Shown here: positions 1 through 7,692 of the stretch, one piece after another
Layout: every line of letters begins with the position of its first letter
Numbering within the stretch: position 1 is the first letter of the stretch
Origin: Paraglomus occultum
Lineage: Eukaryota > Glomeromycota > Glomeromycetes > Paraglomerales > Paraglomeraceae
Assembly (NCBI GenBank): GCA_910592205.1
Contig: CAJVPJ010001371.1
Coordinates: 1-10,215 of the forward strand
Direction: 5' to 3'
DNA: 10,215 nucleotides
The notes under the pieces: generated by a model
The model's database searches: none
The model's input: only the letters and a program-made list of their open reading frames with translations
What the model was told of the DNA's origin: nothing
Position numbers and translations under genes: made by a program

Positions 1-314
1 CTTATCAAAGTTGACGTATTTTTTGCGTGTGATGTGTTACACCAAGATTTTGTCGATACTTTTTTCCGGTGAGTGTACCTCTGTTGAAACAGACAAGAGT
101 GTTAAGCGAGATGTTCAAAGGAATATTTTGAGATATACAATTTAATGTCTTTTTCTCGAGATCCAAATGTATTATATGCTAACACACTTTTCTAACATCT
201 AGAATAAAACCAGATGGAACGGAAAACTCATCGACATCTGACCAGGTTCGTATTGCGGCGTGGATCAAGGGTGGTCAATTATCGCGCGGGCGTGGTGGCA
301 TGGAATCATATTAA
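1..314 (+). CDS. 3' end of an unidentified gene: two in-phase coding exons
   Basis: Exon 1-68 is open in frame 1 and ends at a strong donor, CCG|GTGAGT (GT at 69-70). Intron 69-202 is 134 bases with TCTAAC-like branch sites, a pyrimidine run and a CTAG acceptor. Exon 203-314 ends at TAA (312-314). The first exon leaves two bases (cg) and the second supplies one (a), so the frame continues without a stop. The predicted tail is about 59 residues: a hydrophobic and acidic stretch (DVFFACDVLHQDFVDTFF), then a polar linker (PDGTENSSTSDQ), then a basic glycine-rich end (WIKGGQLSRGRGGMESY). Exon 203-314 is GC-richer than its surroundings. The 5' part of the gene lies outside the window. I do not recognise the family. 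The RGRGG tail could suggest nucleic-acid contact, but that is speculation. Confidence 0.5.
69..202 (+). other. Spliceosomal intron (predicted)
   Basis: A GTGAGT donor and CTAG acceptor flank 134 AT-rich bases. TGCTAAC at about 177-183 and TTCTAAC at about 190-196 could serve as branch points. The phase (2) is consistent on both sides. This is the best-supported intron in the window. Confidence 0.5.
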
Positions 315-1626
315 GCGTGAACGCTCTGGGTAGTATAAATCATTGCGAGCAACTGCAAAAAAGGAAGAAATAGATTAGGAAATAAGGGGTTTACTATTTT
401 CTCGGGATTGGGCATTGAAGCGACGAGCGCGGGAAGAAAAGAATTAATGCAAGAATTTCTATCTCCAAAAGCGAGCCGCTAGAACAAGCTTTAAGCTGTG
501 TGCAATTTCCACAATCCGCGGTGATAGTCCTTTGATCTCAAGTACACCCAACTAGAATTGAAGAGTCAAAGCAGTATTTTGTTGGTATGATCTTGTTTCG
601 TCAACGAATCGTCGTTATCAAATGATAAATGATATCAAGAGTGAACGAATTGACTATTTTTATTAATGGTTTGCAACACAGATTAATAAAATCGTTAGTC
701 TCAGACTCCAAACGTTATTTTACATCATTTGGTTTTCTTGCAGCGCGTCTTTTGTCAATGTGTTTCATCTCGGACATGACCGCGAGATGTGCGCCTGAAG
801 TCATTCTGAACATTGTGTCTAACTTCAACGTCTCATTTGTCGAGGCCGATCCTCTCAACTATAGTATAATGAGTTTGACAATTTGCCATTCATGTAGTAT
901 TGATATATGCGAACATAAAAATGCTTCGTTCTATGCCTTTCATTGTGATTTTCTTTAAGATGCAGGTTGTTGGCTGGTCTTTTTAAGCAATTTGATAAAG
1001 AACTACGCGCTTAGATGCTATATGATTAAAGCCATATATAATTACAATGGCTTGTTTTCAAGATCGCAGGACTCAAGCTTATGTAATTTTCTAGCCCTGT
1101 TTATTGGGACATCCATCACTCCTTTTTATGCAAAACTATTGCGTGTTTGAAGACAAGACATAAGTCGTGCTTTCGTGAATGTGATTTATTTGTTTGTTTG
1201 TCAAGTACGCGCTAACCGTATATCGCCCTGAGGTTTGCAAGTAGTGTTTGGCTTTAGATATAAGTCTCGTAGTTGAGTCCCGAATAAACTCTTATTGAAT
1301 AAGAGAAGTCTTCCCGTCGTCTCTTCGATAATATTTGTGTTCGCCATGTAATTTTTATTGGGTAACAAACTCAGTCTATGAGAGATATCTTCGCGTTTAC
1401 ACGTTATTAATCAATGTGAATCGGAAAGTTTATTGCAACTCCAGATGAAAAAAACGAAAGAGACGAACTTCTTCCATCTGTTTGATCATTGACTTATTAT
1501 TATGAGCACAATCATTTAATCTGTCCGTCAAGTATTTATTGCGTAACGAGAACAACGCAATTAGAGAAATAATAGTTTTTTAATTGATGGTGGGTTATGA
1601 CATTACATAATTTATTAATTAAATTT
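315..1626. other. Long non-coding stretch, probable 3' UTR then intergenic
   Basis: No gene is supported here. A 48-codon open frame at 339-482 lies in the same frame as the preceding gene, beyond its stop codons. AATAAA at 685-690 could be the polyadenylation signal of the gene ending at 314. A 109-codon open frame at 629-958 (+) has AT-driven, cysteine-rich, irregular composition and no recognisable motif, and I treat it as chance. A 17-base perfect inverted repeat with arms CTCTTATT and AATAAGAG sits at 1289-1305. Confidence 0.5.
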
Positions 1627-1644
1627 CCCCCCCCCCCCCCCCCC
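1627..1644. repeat. Homopolymer tract of 18 C
   Basis: This is an uninterrupted run of 18 cytosines, preceded by AT-only DNA (TTAATTAAATTT) and followed at once by ACGCGCGCCCGCCGC. It marks a sharp composition boundary between AT-rich flank and a GC-richer block. Such runs are prone to length error and to i-motif or G-quadruplex folding on the opposite strand. Confidence 0.97.
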
Positions 1645-2030
1645 ACGCGCGCCCGCCGCTGACCCATACATGGGACTATAAAAACCGAGACGAGTAATAT
1701 TACTACCGTTAGCGTCCATAACTACAATGCGTAACTACCCATCTTCAACCAACCACTGGCATTAATGTTTACCTTAAAACGGCCAAAAAGCCGTCGCCCT
1801 GAATGATGACTCTCGCACTAAAAACCACGAACGACGTCCGGGCAGTGCGTACAGGTCGTGGACGTAATATATAGCGCGAAGACGCACTAGCGGCAGTTGC
1901 CAGGGTGACGGACTAAGGACGTGGACATACGTCCTCTGTAAATGACTCGAGCGATATGGCGGCGACGACGTCTTATGCTGGTTGGGGGCATTATGAAACA
2001 ATGCTGAAACAAATCTTGGAAAAGTTATAG
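1645..2030. other. GC-richer block with no confident gene
   Basis: This segment is visibly GC- and CpG-richer than its neighbours. The minus strand is open for about 92 codons, ending at 1774, with a proline-, arginine- and tryptophan-rich composition (e.g. SPSPWQLPLVRLRAIYYVHD). The plus strand has only short frames. Inverted repeats include AGGACGT / ACGTCCT at 1916-1935 and the 12-base palindrome AGTAATATTACT at 1693-1704. It could be a promoter with a first non-coding exon, or an old insertion. Neither is demonstrated. Confidence 0.35.
1677..1684 (+). promoter_or_regulatory. TATA-like box downstream of the C tract
   Basis: TATAAAAA lies 32 bases after the C tract and CG-rich segment, inside a block with higher GC than its flanks. 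A TATA box there would place initiation near 1707-1715. The first ATG with a plausible context and following frame is at 1956 (ATGGCGGCG), a 24-codon frame ending TAG at 2028-2030, directly followed by GTAAAT. No clear downstream coding exon follows in phase, so promoter function is inference. Confidence 0.3.
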
Positions 2031-2390
2031 GTAAATATGGCGTTTATTTATACGTGTTATGGTAGTCAACATAGATTCGGGTATATCTATGTGATAAATG
2101 TTTAAGTGTATAATATTTTTGCTCAACTCTAAATTTGCTCTCAGACAATTGGTACCCATTTAGAGTAGTAAATGGTATGGGTTCGCATCTATACAAATGA
2201 CGGACCGCTAATGAAATAAATATTATAATATTATTATGGACATTTTTAAGTATAAACATGTACTTATGCAAAGCCTGCCTGAAATAATTGTAATGCAGAT
2301 TGCAACTTATTGTATGACTGATATCTAACAGAGCCTGTATATAGTTTGATTTATTAATAAGTTCCATATATCGCTCTCTTTACTCTAAAG
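2031..2390. other. AT-rich stretch, nothing convincing
   Basis: A 107-codon minus-strand frame (2044-2367) is rich in I, Y, N, K, L and H, as expected from translated AT-rich DNA. It shows no motif and is treated as chance. No repeat or RNA gene was recognised. Confidence 0.5.
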
Positions 2391-2957
2391 CCAATCGTTG
2401 CCTACGCATCAGTTATGTTTTGTACGTCAAGCCTATGCCGGTAAGCTTTTGAGGTCGGGTGGGGTGGGATTCAAGTAACTTATTCAATACATAATCGCAC
2501 CAAGTTGTGTATTATCAACTTTACCTCATTAACACGATTGAATACTCATTCTGTTTGTGGCTTTGTATTTGGCTGTGTGAAACAGAAGAACAATCTTTGG
2601 TGGGGTGAGAAGACTGATTGTGACAACTGCCGAATTACTTTCTGAATTTTCTAGCATTTTAATATCTGATAGAGAGAAGGTTTTGCGAGATATGCGTTCT
2701 TTCTAGTGTATTTCTTATAATCAGCGTAATGAGTTCTTTCATAAGGCATGCGTATTCGAAAATCGCCTATTATAAAATTACTGGTTTAATTTTAAGTTTA
2801 TGGGGTTCCTGTCGTGTGTAACAAGATAGAGGACGTCGATGCGCATGATCGACAGGATTCAAGGGGTGTTGTTGCGTCAAGTAACCCAATTCTCAAGGTG
2901 TACAATGGACAATTCCATTCTTCAATGAACAAATTCATCAAAACAGCTGTGTTTAAT
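2391..2957 (+). CDS. Candidate two-exon 3' coding segment, unknown product
   Basis: Exon 2391-2440 follows a pyrimidine-rich acceptor (CTCTCTTTACTCTAAAG) and ends at TGCCG|GTAAGC. Intron 2441-2796 ends ...TTAATTTTAAG. Exon 2797-2957 is open for 53 codons to TAA. Donor phase 1 matches the two leading bases of the second exon, giving ...VRQAYA|VYGVPVV. The second exon has a balanced composition, with stretches such as CNKIEDVDAHDRQDS and ILKVYNGQFHSS. A minus-strand open frame at 2798-3007 overlaps it and is probably its shadow. The upstream exon that should precede 2391 was not found. The family is unknown. Confidence 0.3.
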
Positions 2958-4030
2958 GTCACAAAGACTAATACGTAAAATGTTGTTGGTGTACAAGTAT
3001 TATTCACTTCCGTAAGTTGCTTGTAATTTTATTAGGAATTGAAGAAAAACTCTTGACCTTTTCAAAGTTTGCCGCAAGTATCATAATTTTTACGTCTGGA
3101 ACATCTCACTGTATGAAAATAGACTAACGATAGCACTTGTAAACAAAAATCAATAGCGTTACGTTATCCAATCGACTTATACTAAAGTGAATCAACACCA
3201 AATAGTACAATGTAGACGTTATGTACCGTATTGTATTCAAGTCGTTATGATTTGATGGACGTGCTACCGACCCAAAATCAGACAGTATTTACAGTCATAT
3301 TTCCAATCTTTGTTTACACGTAAAGAGTATACGGTGTATAATTATTTGGCCAGCAGGCTGTTTATAACTTTTTTAATTGTTGTTCTATTTAGTAGTTAGC
3401 AACCCTTTGTTTCAAAAAACTGTTTGTTCTATTACAATTGTTCCGCGTTTCGACATTCTACATTTATCCCGCGTTCCGATGTTTACACAATTTGTCTTAC
3501 GTCGACTTCCATATTTGCAATGATCATACGTAATACATATTCCAATCATAAACAATATATAGATTTTGGCTATGAAAGATTTTCCGTAAAGTTACAGTTT
3601 CGTTATTATGTTAACATGATCTTCGAACCATAGAATTTTTACATAGTTGCAACTTTGTTTGCTGTTAAAAAGTCGGGTCCGAATCAACAGTCTGGTCGCA
3701 AGTGAAATTCGAAATTTGTAAAATAATAACAATACACAACCATTTACTGTACTATAAACTTCTTATTAAATCGTTAGTATTATTAGTAGTTTGTCAAGCA
3801 TTAAGTTATTATTAAAATAAACAATAAGTAGGACAGCTATTACAGACAAGCATAAGGTTTATTATCCGGTCTTGGTAAAATTTCAATACGCTTGGTCTTC
3901 AGACTTTAGCATTTAAATTCCCTGGTAATTCCTTTACATGCATGATCATATGCCAATAGTATCCTCACTAGCAAACTGTGGTTATTTTATGCAAGTAGAT
4001 TGCTAATTAATAGTCGTCGCTGACGTCAGG
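2958..4030. other. AT-rich intergenic or intronic stretch
   Basis: No supported gene lies here. A 69-codon plus frame (3424-3633) has no motif and a random composition. A perfect cAMP-response-element palindrome lies near the right end (listed separately). No long repeats or RNA genes were recognised. Confidence 0.5.
4021..4028. promoter_or_regulatory. Perfect CRE palindrome (CREB/ATF-type site)
   Basis: TGACGTCA is the full consensus for CREB/ATF bZIP factors. It is directly overlapped on its right by AGGTCA (4027-4032), a nuclear-receptor half-site string. It lies at the 3' side of the minus-strand frame at 4110-4277, so if functional it would be an intragenic or downstream element. An 8-base site can occur by chance in a large genome. 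Confidence 0.25.
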
Positions 4031-4109
4031 TCAGTCTCGCAGTAAGCTTGTTGCACTAGCAGTGATTTGTAATAGTAATGGCGATCCTTGGGATATAGGT
4101 TCCTGCTTC

Positions 4110-4277
4110 TCATCTGTTGACATGGATAAGCAATTTTTGCCTTCCGTCATGCATTAATACGTCTGGCCTTGACAACACTTTAGCCACTCTCCGCGCAATT
4201 GTCTTAATACGATCCGCTCTGGGAGAACTATGTTTTGTTGCTGCCTTTCCTTTCCCGGTCTTGGGATCTTCAGACAT
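4110..4277 (-). CDS. Short basic protein or first exon, unknown function
   Basis: The ATG at 4277-4275 has an A at -3 (AATAAAATGTCT) and opens a 55-codon frame to TGA at 4112-4110. The N-terminal half is rich in K, T, S and R (begins MSEDPKTGKGKAATKHSSPR). It continues with a basic amphipathic stretch (IKTIARRVAKVLSRPDV). The segment is GC-richer than its AT-rich flanks and its codons look like real coding. Near the end, a different frame (the +1 frame) takes over with equally plausible sequence to TGA at 4033-4031. This suggests either a frameshift in the AAAAA run near 4136 or a fortuitous overlap. No family was recognised. It could also be the first coding exon of a longer gene. Confidence 0.33.
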   Translation of the reverse strand: MSEDPKTGKGKAATKHSSPRADRIKTIARRVAKVLSRPDVLMHDGRQKLLIHVNR

Positions 4278-4710
4278 TTTATTGATGAAGGCTGTGTAAT
4301 AGATATGCTTGAATGATTTTGCAAAACCCCGTTAATTATTAAATCATAAACAAGTGCTACTAAACCCGTTGGAAATACTATATGTGTTTTCAAAGTTTTT
4401 GAATCTTTTCCAAAACAAAAGACTACCTCTACGCGTATATTCAAGCATATAAAACAAGATACGTATGCTTACAAACTAAAATTTTATGACAGAAAAATAG
4501 ATCAAACCTAACTATTTCAATTAAATATCTTGGCACACGAAAAATATTAATTTAAATTATACCTTAAAGTAAATTCTTGAGGTATTAAAATAAAATTGAC
4601 AAATTCAGACTGTTGATTGATACATTATAACGCCGCTAAGTCAAATACATTGATGCCCGATACCCTTGCCAATGTTCCATATTTTCAGTGCATTGACAAG
4701 TACCTGAGTT
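4278..4710. other. AT-rich stretch without supported genes
   Basis: The minus-strand frame 4154-4444 overlaps the better frame at 4110-4277 and becomes AT-driven sequence upstream of it. The rest is low-complexity AT-rich DNA with no coding or RNA signal that I can see. It would be the upstream region of the 4277 start. Confidence 0.45.
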
Positions 4711-4728
4711 GTCAAGAGTATGACTTAC

Positions 4729-4734
4729 TTTATT
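4729..4734 (-). terminator. Polyadenylation signal AATAAA
   Basis: AATAAA on the minus strand lies 24 bases after the TAA at 4760-4758. It overlaps a GTAAGT string, so it may instead be the end of an exon read in another frame. Confidence 0.35.
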
Positions 4735-4757
4735 GACAATTGTGCACTGTTCGGCAG

Positions 4758-5046
4758 TTAAAACGATTTGCGTACCCGGACTGAAAAAAATCCGGTATTG
4801 TCTATATTCTGCCAAAGCAGCCAATTCTGCTTTATCAAGTTCTCGATCAGATCAGCGGCTGTGAAATATTCGTCTGAATTGAAGAAGAGTGTTTGTTACC
4901 GAATAAAAGATTGATGGGCATCAAGTTTATGGGATAATGAAATATAATGAACAAATACCTTGAAGAAGTGCTTTGAAGTATTTTAATGCAGTGCCATAAG
5001 TAACCTTGCTTTGATCAATGAAGTGTATTAATGTCAGCGTGTAGCC
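4758..5046 (-). CDS. Candidate last two exons of a minus-strand gene
   Basis: The upstream exon is open from 5046 to 4959 and ends at TTCAAG|GTATTT. The downstream exon 4858-4758 follows the acceptor ATTTCACAG. Intron 4859-4958 is exactly 100 bases. Phase 1 is consistent: G plus CC restores an alanine codon, and the frame runs to TAA at 4760-4758. The joined product reads like a globular helical protein: IHFIDQSKVTYGTALKYF, then KALLQ|AADLIENLIKQNW, ending in FFSVRVRKSF. An AATAAA at 4734-4729 lies 24 bases beyond the stop, the expected distance for a polyadenylation signal. A competing frame over 4824-4729 ends at AAA|GTAAGT and is the main alternative. The 5' exons and the family are unknown. 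Confidence 0.38.
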
Positions 5047-5070
5047 TTACAGGCTGTTTATATTCCGCAG

Positions 5071-5118
5071 GAATTAAAGTTTGCATCAAATAATTGTGAT
5101 TTACACTTAAATGTTGGG
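5071..5118 (+). CDS. Possible 16-codon internal exon
   Basis: A good acceptor (TTTATATTCCGCAG) and donor (GGG|GTAAGA) bracket 48 bases that are open only in phase 0, encoding a stretch starting ELKFASNNCDLH. It does not join in phase to the next plus-strand candidate at 5543, and the preceding minus-strand model competes for the neighbourhood. Chance is a serious alternative. Confidence 0.15.
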
Positions 5119-5542
5119 GTAAGATCACTCCCAATTTTCACATGTTTGCAGTCGCGTGTGTTTAACTATTATTTGTCCGAGAAAACTAAGTCTTAACAAA
5201 CGTTGTATGTAATTACGGCGGATTATTATTATTCTTTAGAAATATAAAAAGCTTGTTTATAGCGAATCATTTATTCTTTGTCAGGGGTTTTCGGAAACAT
5301 CAGCGCACTTGATTGTTTTTCCAACAAAGTAATTTTCACCATAAAATATTTATGCATTAATTATAATGCTGTCATTTCTGTGTGGCTTGAAATATATGGA
5401 ATTACACACATTTAAGGTAGTTTCTATTACTAAAAATCTAATGAGAGTGACATGACGACATAGTCAAAAGAAGGAGTTCAAATTCTAATTACATATACAT
5501 GCTGCAAGTCGATACCCAAACTTTGTTTCTGGTATTTTTTAG
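5119..5542. other. AT-rich stretch, nothing recognised
   Basis: Short AT-rich frames only. No motif, repeat family or RNA gene was seen. Confidence 0.45.
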
Positions 5543-5896
5543 AGATGTATAGGTGGGCGGCGGTCCTACTAAATCAGCTGATAGCAGTAAGTGCAAATTT
5601 AAAATAGACAGAAGCATAATTAAGCAAGTCAGCTCTGGTAAAAGTCTTATTTGTAATGATAGATGAGGGGTTTATATTAATATTACAAGTGGTCATTTCC
5701 AGCTACCACTATGACTTATGATTACATTACCTGATACCGTGACTATTTTGATGTTTAATTGATTCTGAAATTTATGTTTCTTTTACAATTTGGGTCTTAC
5801 AGTAAAACTTTTACCAACTCTTCATTGCCCTTCATACAGGTTAAATATGTTTGGGTAAATGATAAAAATCTGAGATTCTGGGAACAAATCACATAA
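5543..5896 (+). CDS. Candidate small two-exon coding segment
   Basis: Exon 5543-5586 follows TTTCTGGTATTTTTTAG and ends at ATAGCA|GTAAGT. Only one frame is open, beginning with an ATG at 5545 (MYRWAAVLLNQLIA). A second exon at 5840-5896 follows the acceptor CATTGCCCTTCATACAG. It joins in phase 0 and encodes VKYVWVNDKNLRFWEQIT before TAA (5894-5896). AATAAA occurs at 5974-5979, 78 bases after the stop. The splice signals are good, but both exons are short. The hydrophobic start could be a signal-like segment if the ATG is the true start. The family is unknown. Confidence 0.25.
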
Positions 5897-6360
5897 TGTA
5901 GTGTTGTTATAAAGGAAAACCAGAAGTGATAGATTTATATGTTGGGATTCAACATTTTAGAGGGTGACCAGATAATAAAGCGATGGAGCACAGTACCATA
6001 TTTTAGAAAAATGAGAGTTTTGGTAATGGGAGATAAAATATGAGATTGATAATGTGAGAATAAACAATGACCAATAATTATAGTAATATCAGCATATTAA
6101 TATGCATAAATTGAAGAGTTGGACTGAGTTATATAGAGAGGTAAATATGAAAATAATTTTCTTGAAAAACACCCTGAAAACCAGAAAAAAAGTGTTGCTA
6201 ATTTAAGAGAAGTACAGAGGTGTGAGATGAAAGATTGAGGGAAAGGGAGATGAAAGGACATGGTCTAATCATGAATGAGAAACTTTTTGAAATTACTCAA
6301 TAGAAAGAATGAAGAAATTATGAGGAAAAAGGGTCAGGAGAATGATGAATTTATGTTTAG
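5897..6360. other. Purine-rich, strand-asymmetric AT-rich segment
   Basis: From about 5980 to 6360 the plus strand is conspicuously rich in A and G, with many GAGA, GAAA and GGGAGA strings and few C. Short plus-strand frames such as DERLREREMKGHGLIM (ending in TAG at about 6303) followed by a frame containing NFLKLLNRKNEE resemble a fragmented charged coding sequence broken by stops and frame changes. No family is recognisable. A decayed mobile-element frame or a simple purine-biased tract are both possible. Confidence 0.35.
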
Positions 6361-6592
6361 AACAGTATTATAAATGCGCATAATCAGTTTTGTGAATCCG
6401 CTTTATTAGTTTTTAGCAACACATTCTGCAGATGTTTATTCTTCTAACATTTTTACAGATTAATTTGTCTTTATAATAAAAAAGCTTTAGGGTCTGAAGT
6501 AAAGATGATTTATTTAAATTGTAGATGATCCTACGATTTGAAAGAAAAGTTTTTTATAGTATTTGCTATTGGCGACGTAGTAACTGAAAATA

Positions 6593-6598
6593 TTTATT
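6593..6598 (-). terminator. Polyadenylation signal AATAAA
   Basis: AATAAA on the minus strand sits 32 bases beyond the TAA at 6632-6630, a normal spacing. AT-richness makes chance occurrence fairly likely. Confidence 0.35.
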
Positions 6599-6629
6599 TG
6601 TCGATTTAACAAGACCACTTATATTATGA

Positions 6630-6880
6630 TTATATAATGCCACTTTTGGCATGTATTGCTTTTTCATATATGTTAAACTCATCTGCATCTAAACTGAATT
6701 CTTTGACGCAGTCAACGTATTCGTCGCTGCTGCTCGACTGTCATCACCCGTGGTCAGATTTATGGACATAAAACGCTGTTTGAGATATTACATAGAAAAC
6801 CATTCTTTTTCGTCATCTTTTCTTTGGTATTGCCAGAGGTTTGGTGTTTTATCGTTATGCCCACCTCTTATAAGATCGTG
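6630..6880 (-). CDS. Candidate last two exons of a minus-strand gene
   Basis: The acceptor CTTATTATTATTTTCAG is among the best in the window. It opens a hydrophilic frame from 6880 that begins HDLIRGGHNDKTPNLWQYQR and continues KDDEKEWF. A donor GTAATA (6791-6790) leaves phase 2. Joining to 6732 (after GTCGAG; neighbouring CAG repeats give the same frame) restores the frame into an acidic segment (SSDEYVDCVKEFSLDADEF) that ends TAA at 6632-6630. AATAAA at 6598-6593 lies 32 bases past this stop. The internal intron would be only 59 bases with a weak acceptor. If unspliced, the first frame stops at TAA 6790-6788. The product family is not recognised. Confidence 0.4.
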
Positions 6881-7203
6881 CTGAAAATAATAATAAGGGT
6901 GGTTTTTATGATGGATTTCTCTGATGACGTCTGAACTTTAGCAAAACGTTTTCGCGCTTTAGGTATTTCCACTTTCCAGTAACGGCCGTTTCCATGGATA
7001 GGCCAACAAAAGATTTGTCGATATTCGACCCGCGTCGTCTTTCCAAGTTTGAATTAACGCTTCTTGTATTCAGTGTCGTCGAATAAACCGTGATTTTCTT
7101 CATACTCTATGTAGACCTCGAAGGAGATTACAGAGCCGTTTGTAAAACCCTCCATGAGACATGAGACTTTCGAGGTGCACCGACCCCGACCGTCATTAGA
7201 CAT
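6868..7203 (-). pseudogene. 110-codon frame broken by one TAA, unknown product
   Basis: From the ATG at 7203-7201 one frame reads 49 plausible codons (e.g. MSNDGRGRCTSKVSC, then NGSVISFEVYIEYEENHGLF). It meets TAA at 7056-7054, then continues in the same frame with equally coding-like sequence (KTTRVEYRQIFCWPIHGNGR, YWKVEIPKARKRFAKVQ) to TAA at 6870-6868. The last 13 bases lie past the strong acceptor at 6882-6881, so the true exon probably ends upstream, for example at AAA|GTTCAG, which is in phase with the next exon. The region is GC- and CpG-rich against AT-rich flanks. A second minus frame, 7103-6906, is open through the same bases and could be the real one. Explanations are a nonsense mutation, an unrecognised splice, or overlapping chance frames. 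Confidence 0.35.
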
Positions 7204-7322
7204 AACCCCTTGCGCGTCTTAGGCCTCGCGGAATCTAAATTATTTTTAAACCCGTGTTAGTCATATTGTAAGAAACAGACTTGGCTAGTTTGAGTCAAGT
7301 CGTTAGATTACTGCTTACTCAC

Positions 7323-7505
7323 ATCAAATTTTCCATTTGTATGGTTGACTACGTCAGTTCCTCTCGCGTTAGAAATTGGTAAAGACTTTGAAACGGAGAT
7401 GATGGTATTAAGCCAGGACATTTTCGAAGATAGAATGAACAGATGGCAAATAACTTTGTCAGTTGAATATGGACTGTTGTTAACATCAGCATTATTTACG
7501 ATAGA
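7323..7505 (-). CDS. Candidate first or internal exon ending at a GTGAGT donor
   Basis: A 61-codon open frame (7505-7323) ends at AAATTTGAT|GTGAGT. An ATG at 7421-7419 in good context (CGAAAATGTCC) would give a 33-codon first exon: MSWLNTIISVSKSLPISNAR, then a polar end NHTNGKFD. It lies on the same strand and just upstream of the candidate exons at 7203-6630, so it may belong to the same gene. However, its phase-0 donor does not join directly to the 7203 frame through any acceptor I found. The plus strand is also open for 72 codons over 7294-7509, so only one of the two can be coding. Confidence 0.33.
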
Positions 7506-7692
7506 TTAGCGACTCACATGTTCCGGGCTTGTAACAATTATTTAAGTCATGCACGTTTCGTCTACTGGATTGGGATTAGTTGCGAAACTCAGAAATCAGC
7601 TTACTAATCACGATAAGCAATAAAAGGGTAACTGATTTTGGTCTAGATCATATCGCCTTAAATAGTTTGGTTGTTTTAATTCCCATTGTGCG

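Noticed and set aside
629-958. 109-codon plus-strand open frame
   Set aside because: Length is within chance for AT-rich DNA. There is no motif, the composition is irregular, and short antisense frames look equally plausible.
1693-1704. TAATATTAC, the nonanucleotide of CRESS-DNA virus replication origins
   Set aside because: It lies inside a short AT palindrome. Flanking bases do not form the required stem, and no Rep-like frame with recognisable motifs is nearby.
2170-2195. GGGTTCGCATC as a tRNA B box
   Set aside because: No matching A box, acceptor stem or cloverleaf could be drawn around it.
2044-2367. 107-codon minus-strand open frame
   Set aside because: Residues are those expected from AT-rich DNA (I, Y, N, K, H, L), with no domain, splice support or polyadenylation signal in a sensible place.
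5806-5830. Possible third copy of the 8365/8603 repeat (TTTTACCAACTC)
   Set aside because: Only a dozen bases match and the flanking blocks are absent.
6994-7086. 30-codon plus-strand frame with a CCATGG start (MDRPTKDLSIFDPRRL)
   Set aside because: It is antisense to longer minus-strand frames in the same island, too short, and has no convincing donor.
6630-7203. Alternative genetic code (TAA as sense) because coding-like frames contain internal TAA
   Set aside because: Other models end sensibly at TAA with AATAAA downstream, TGA and TAG also interrupt frames elsewhere, and splicing or pseudogenisation explains the two cases more simply.
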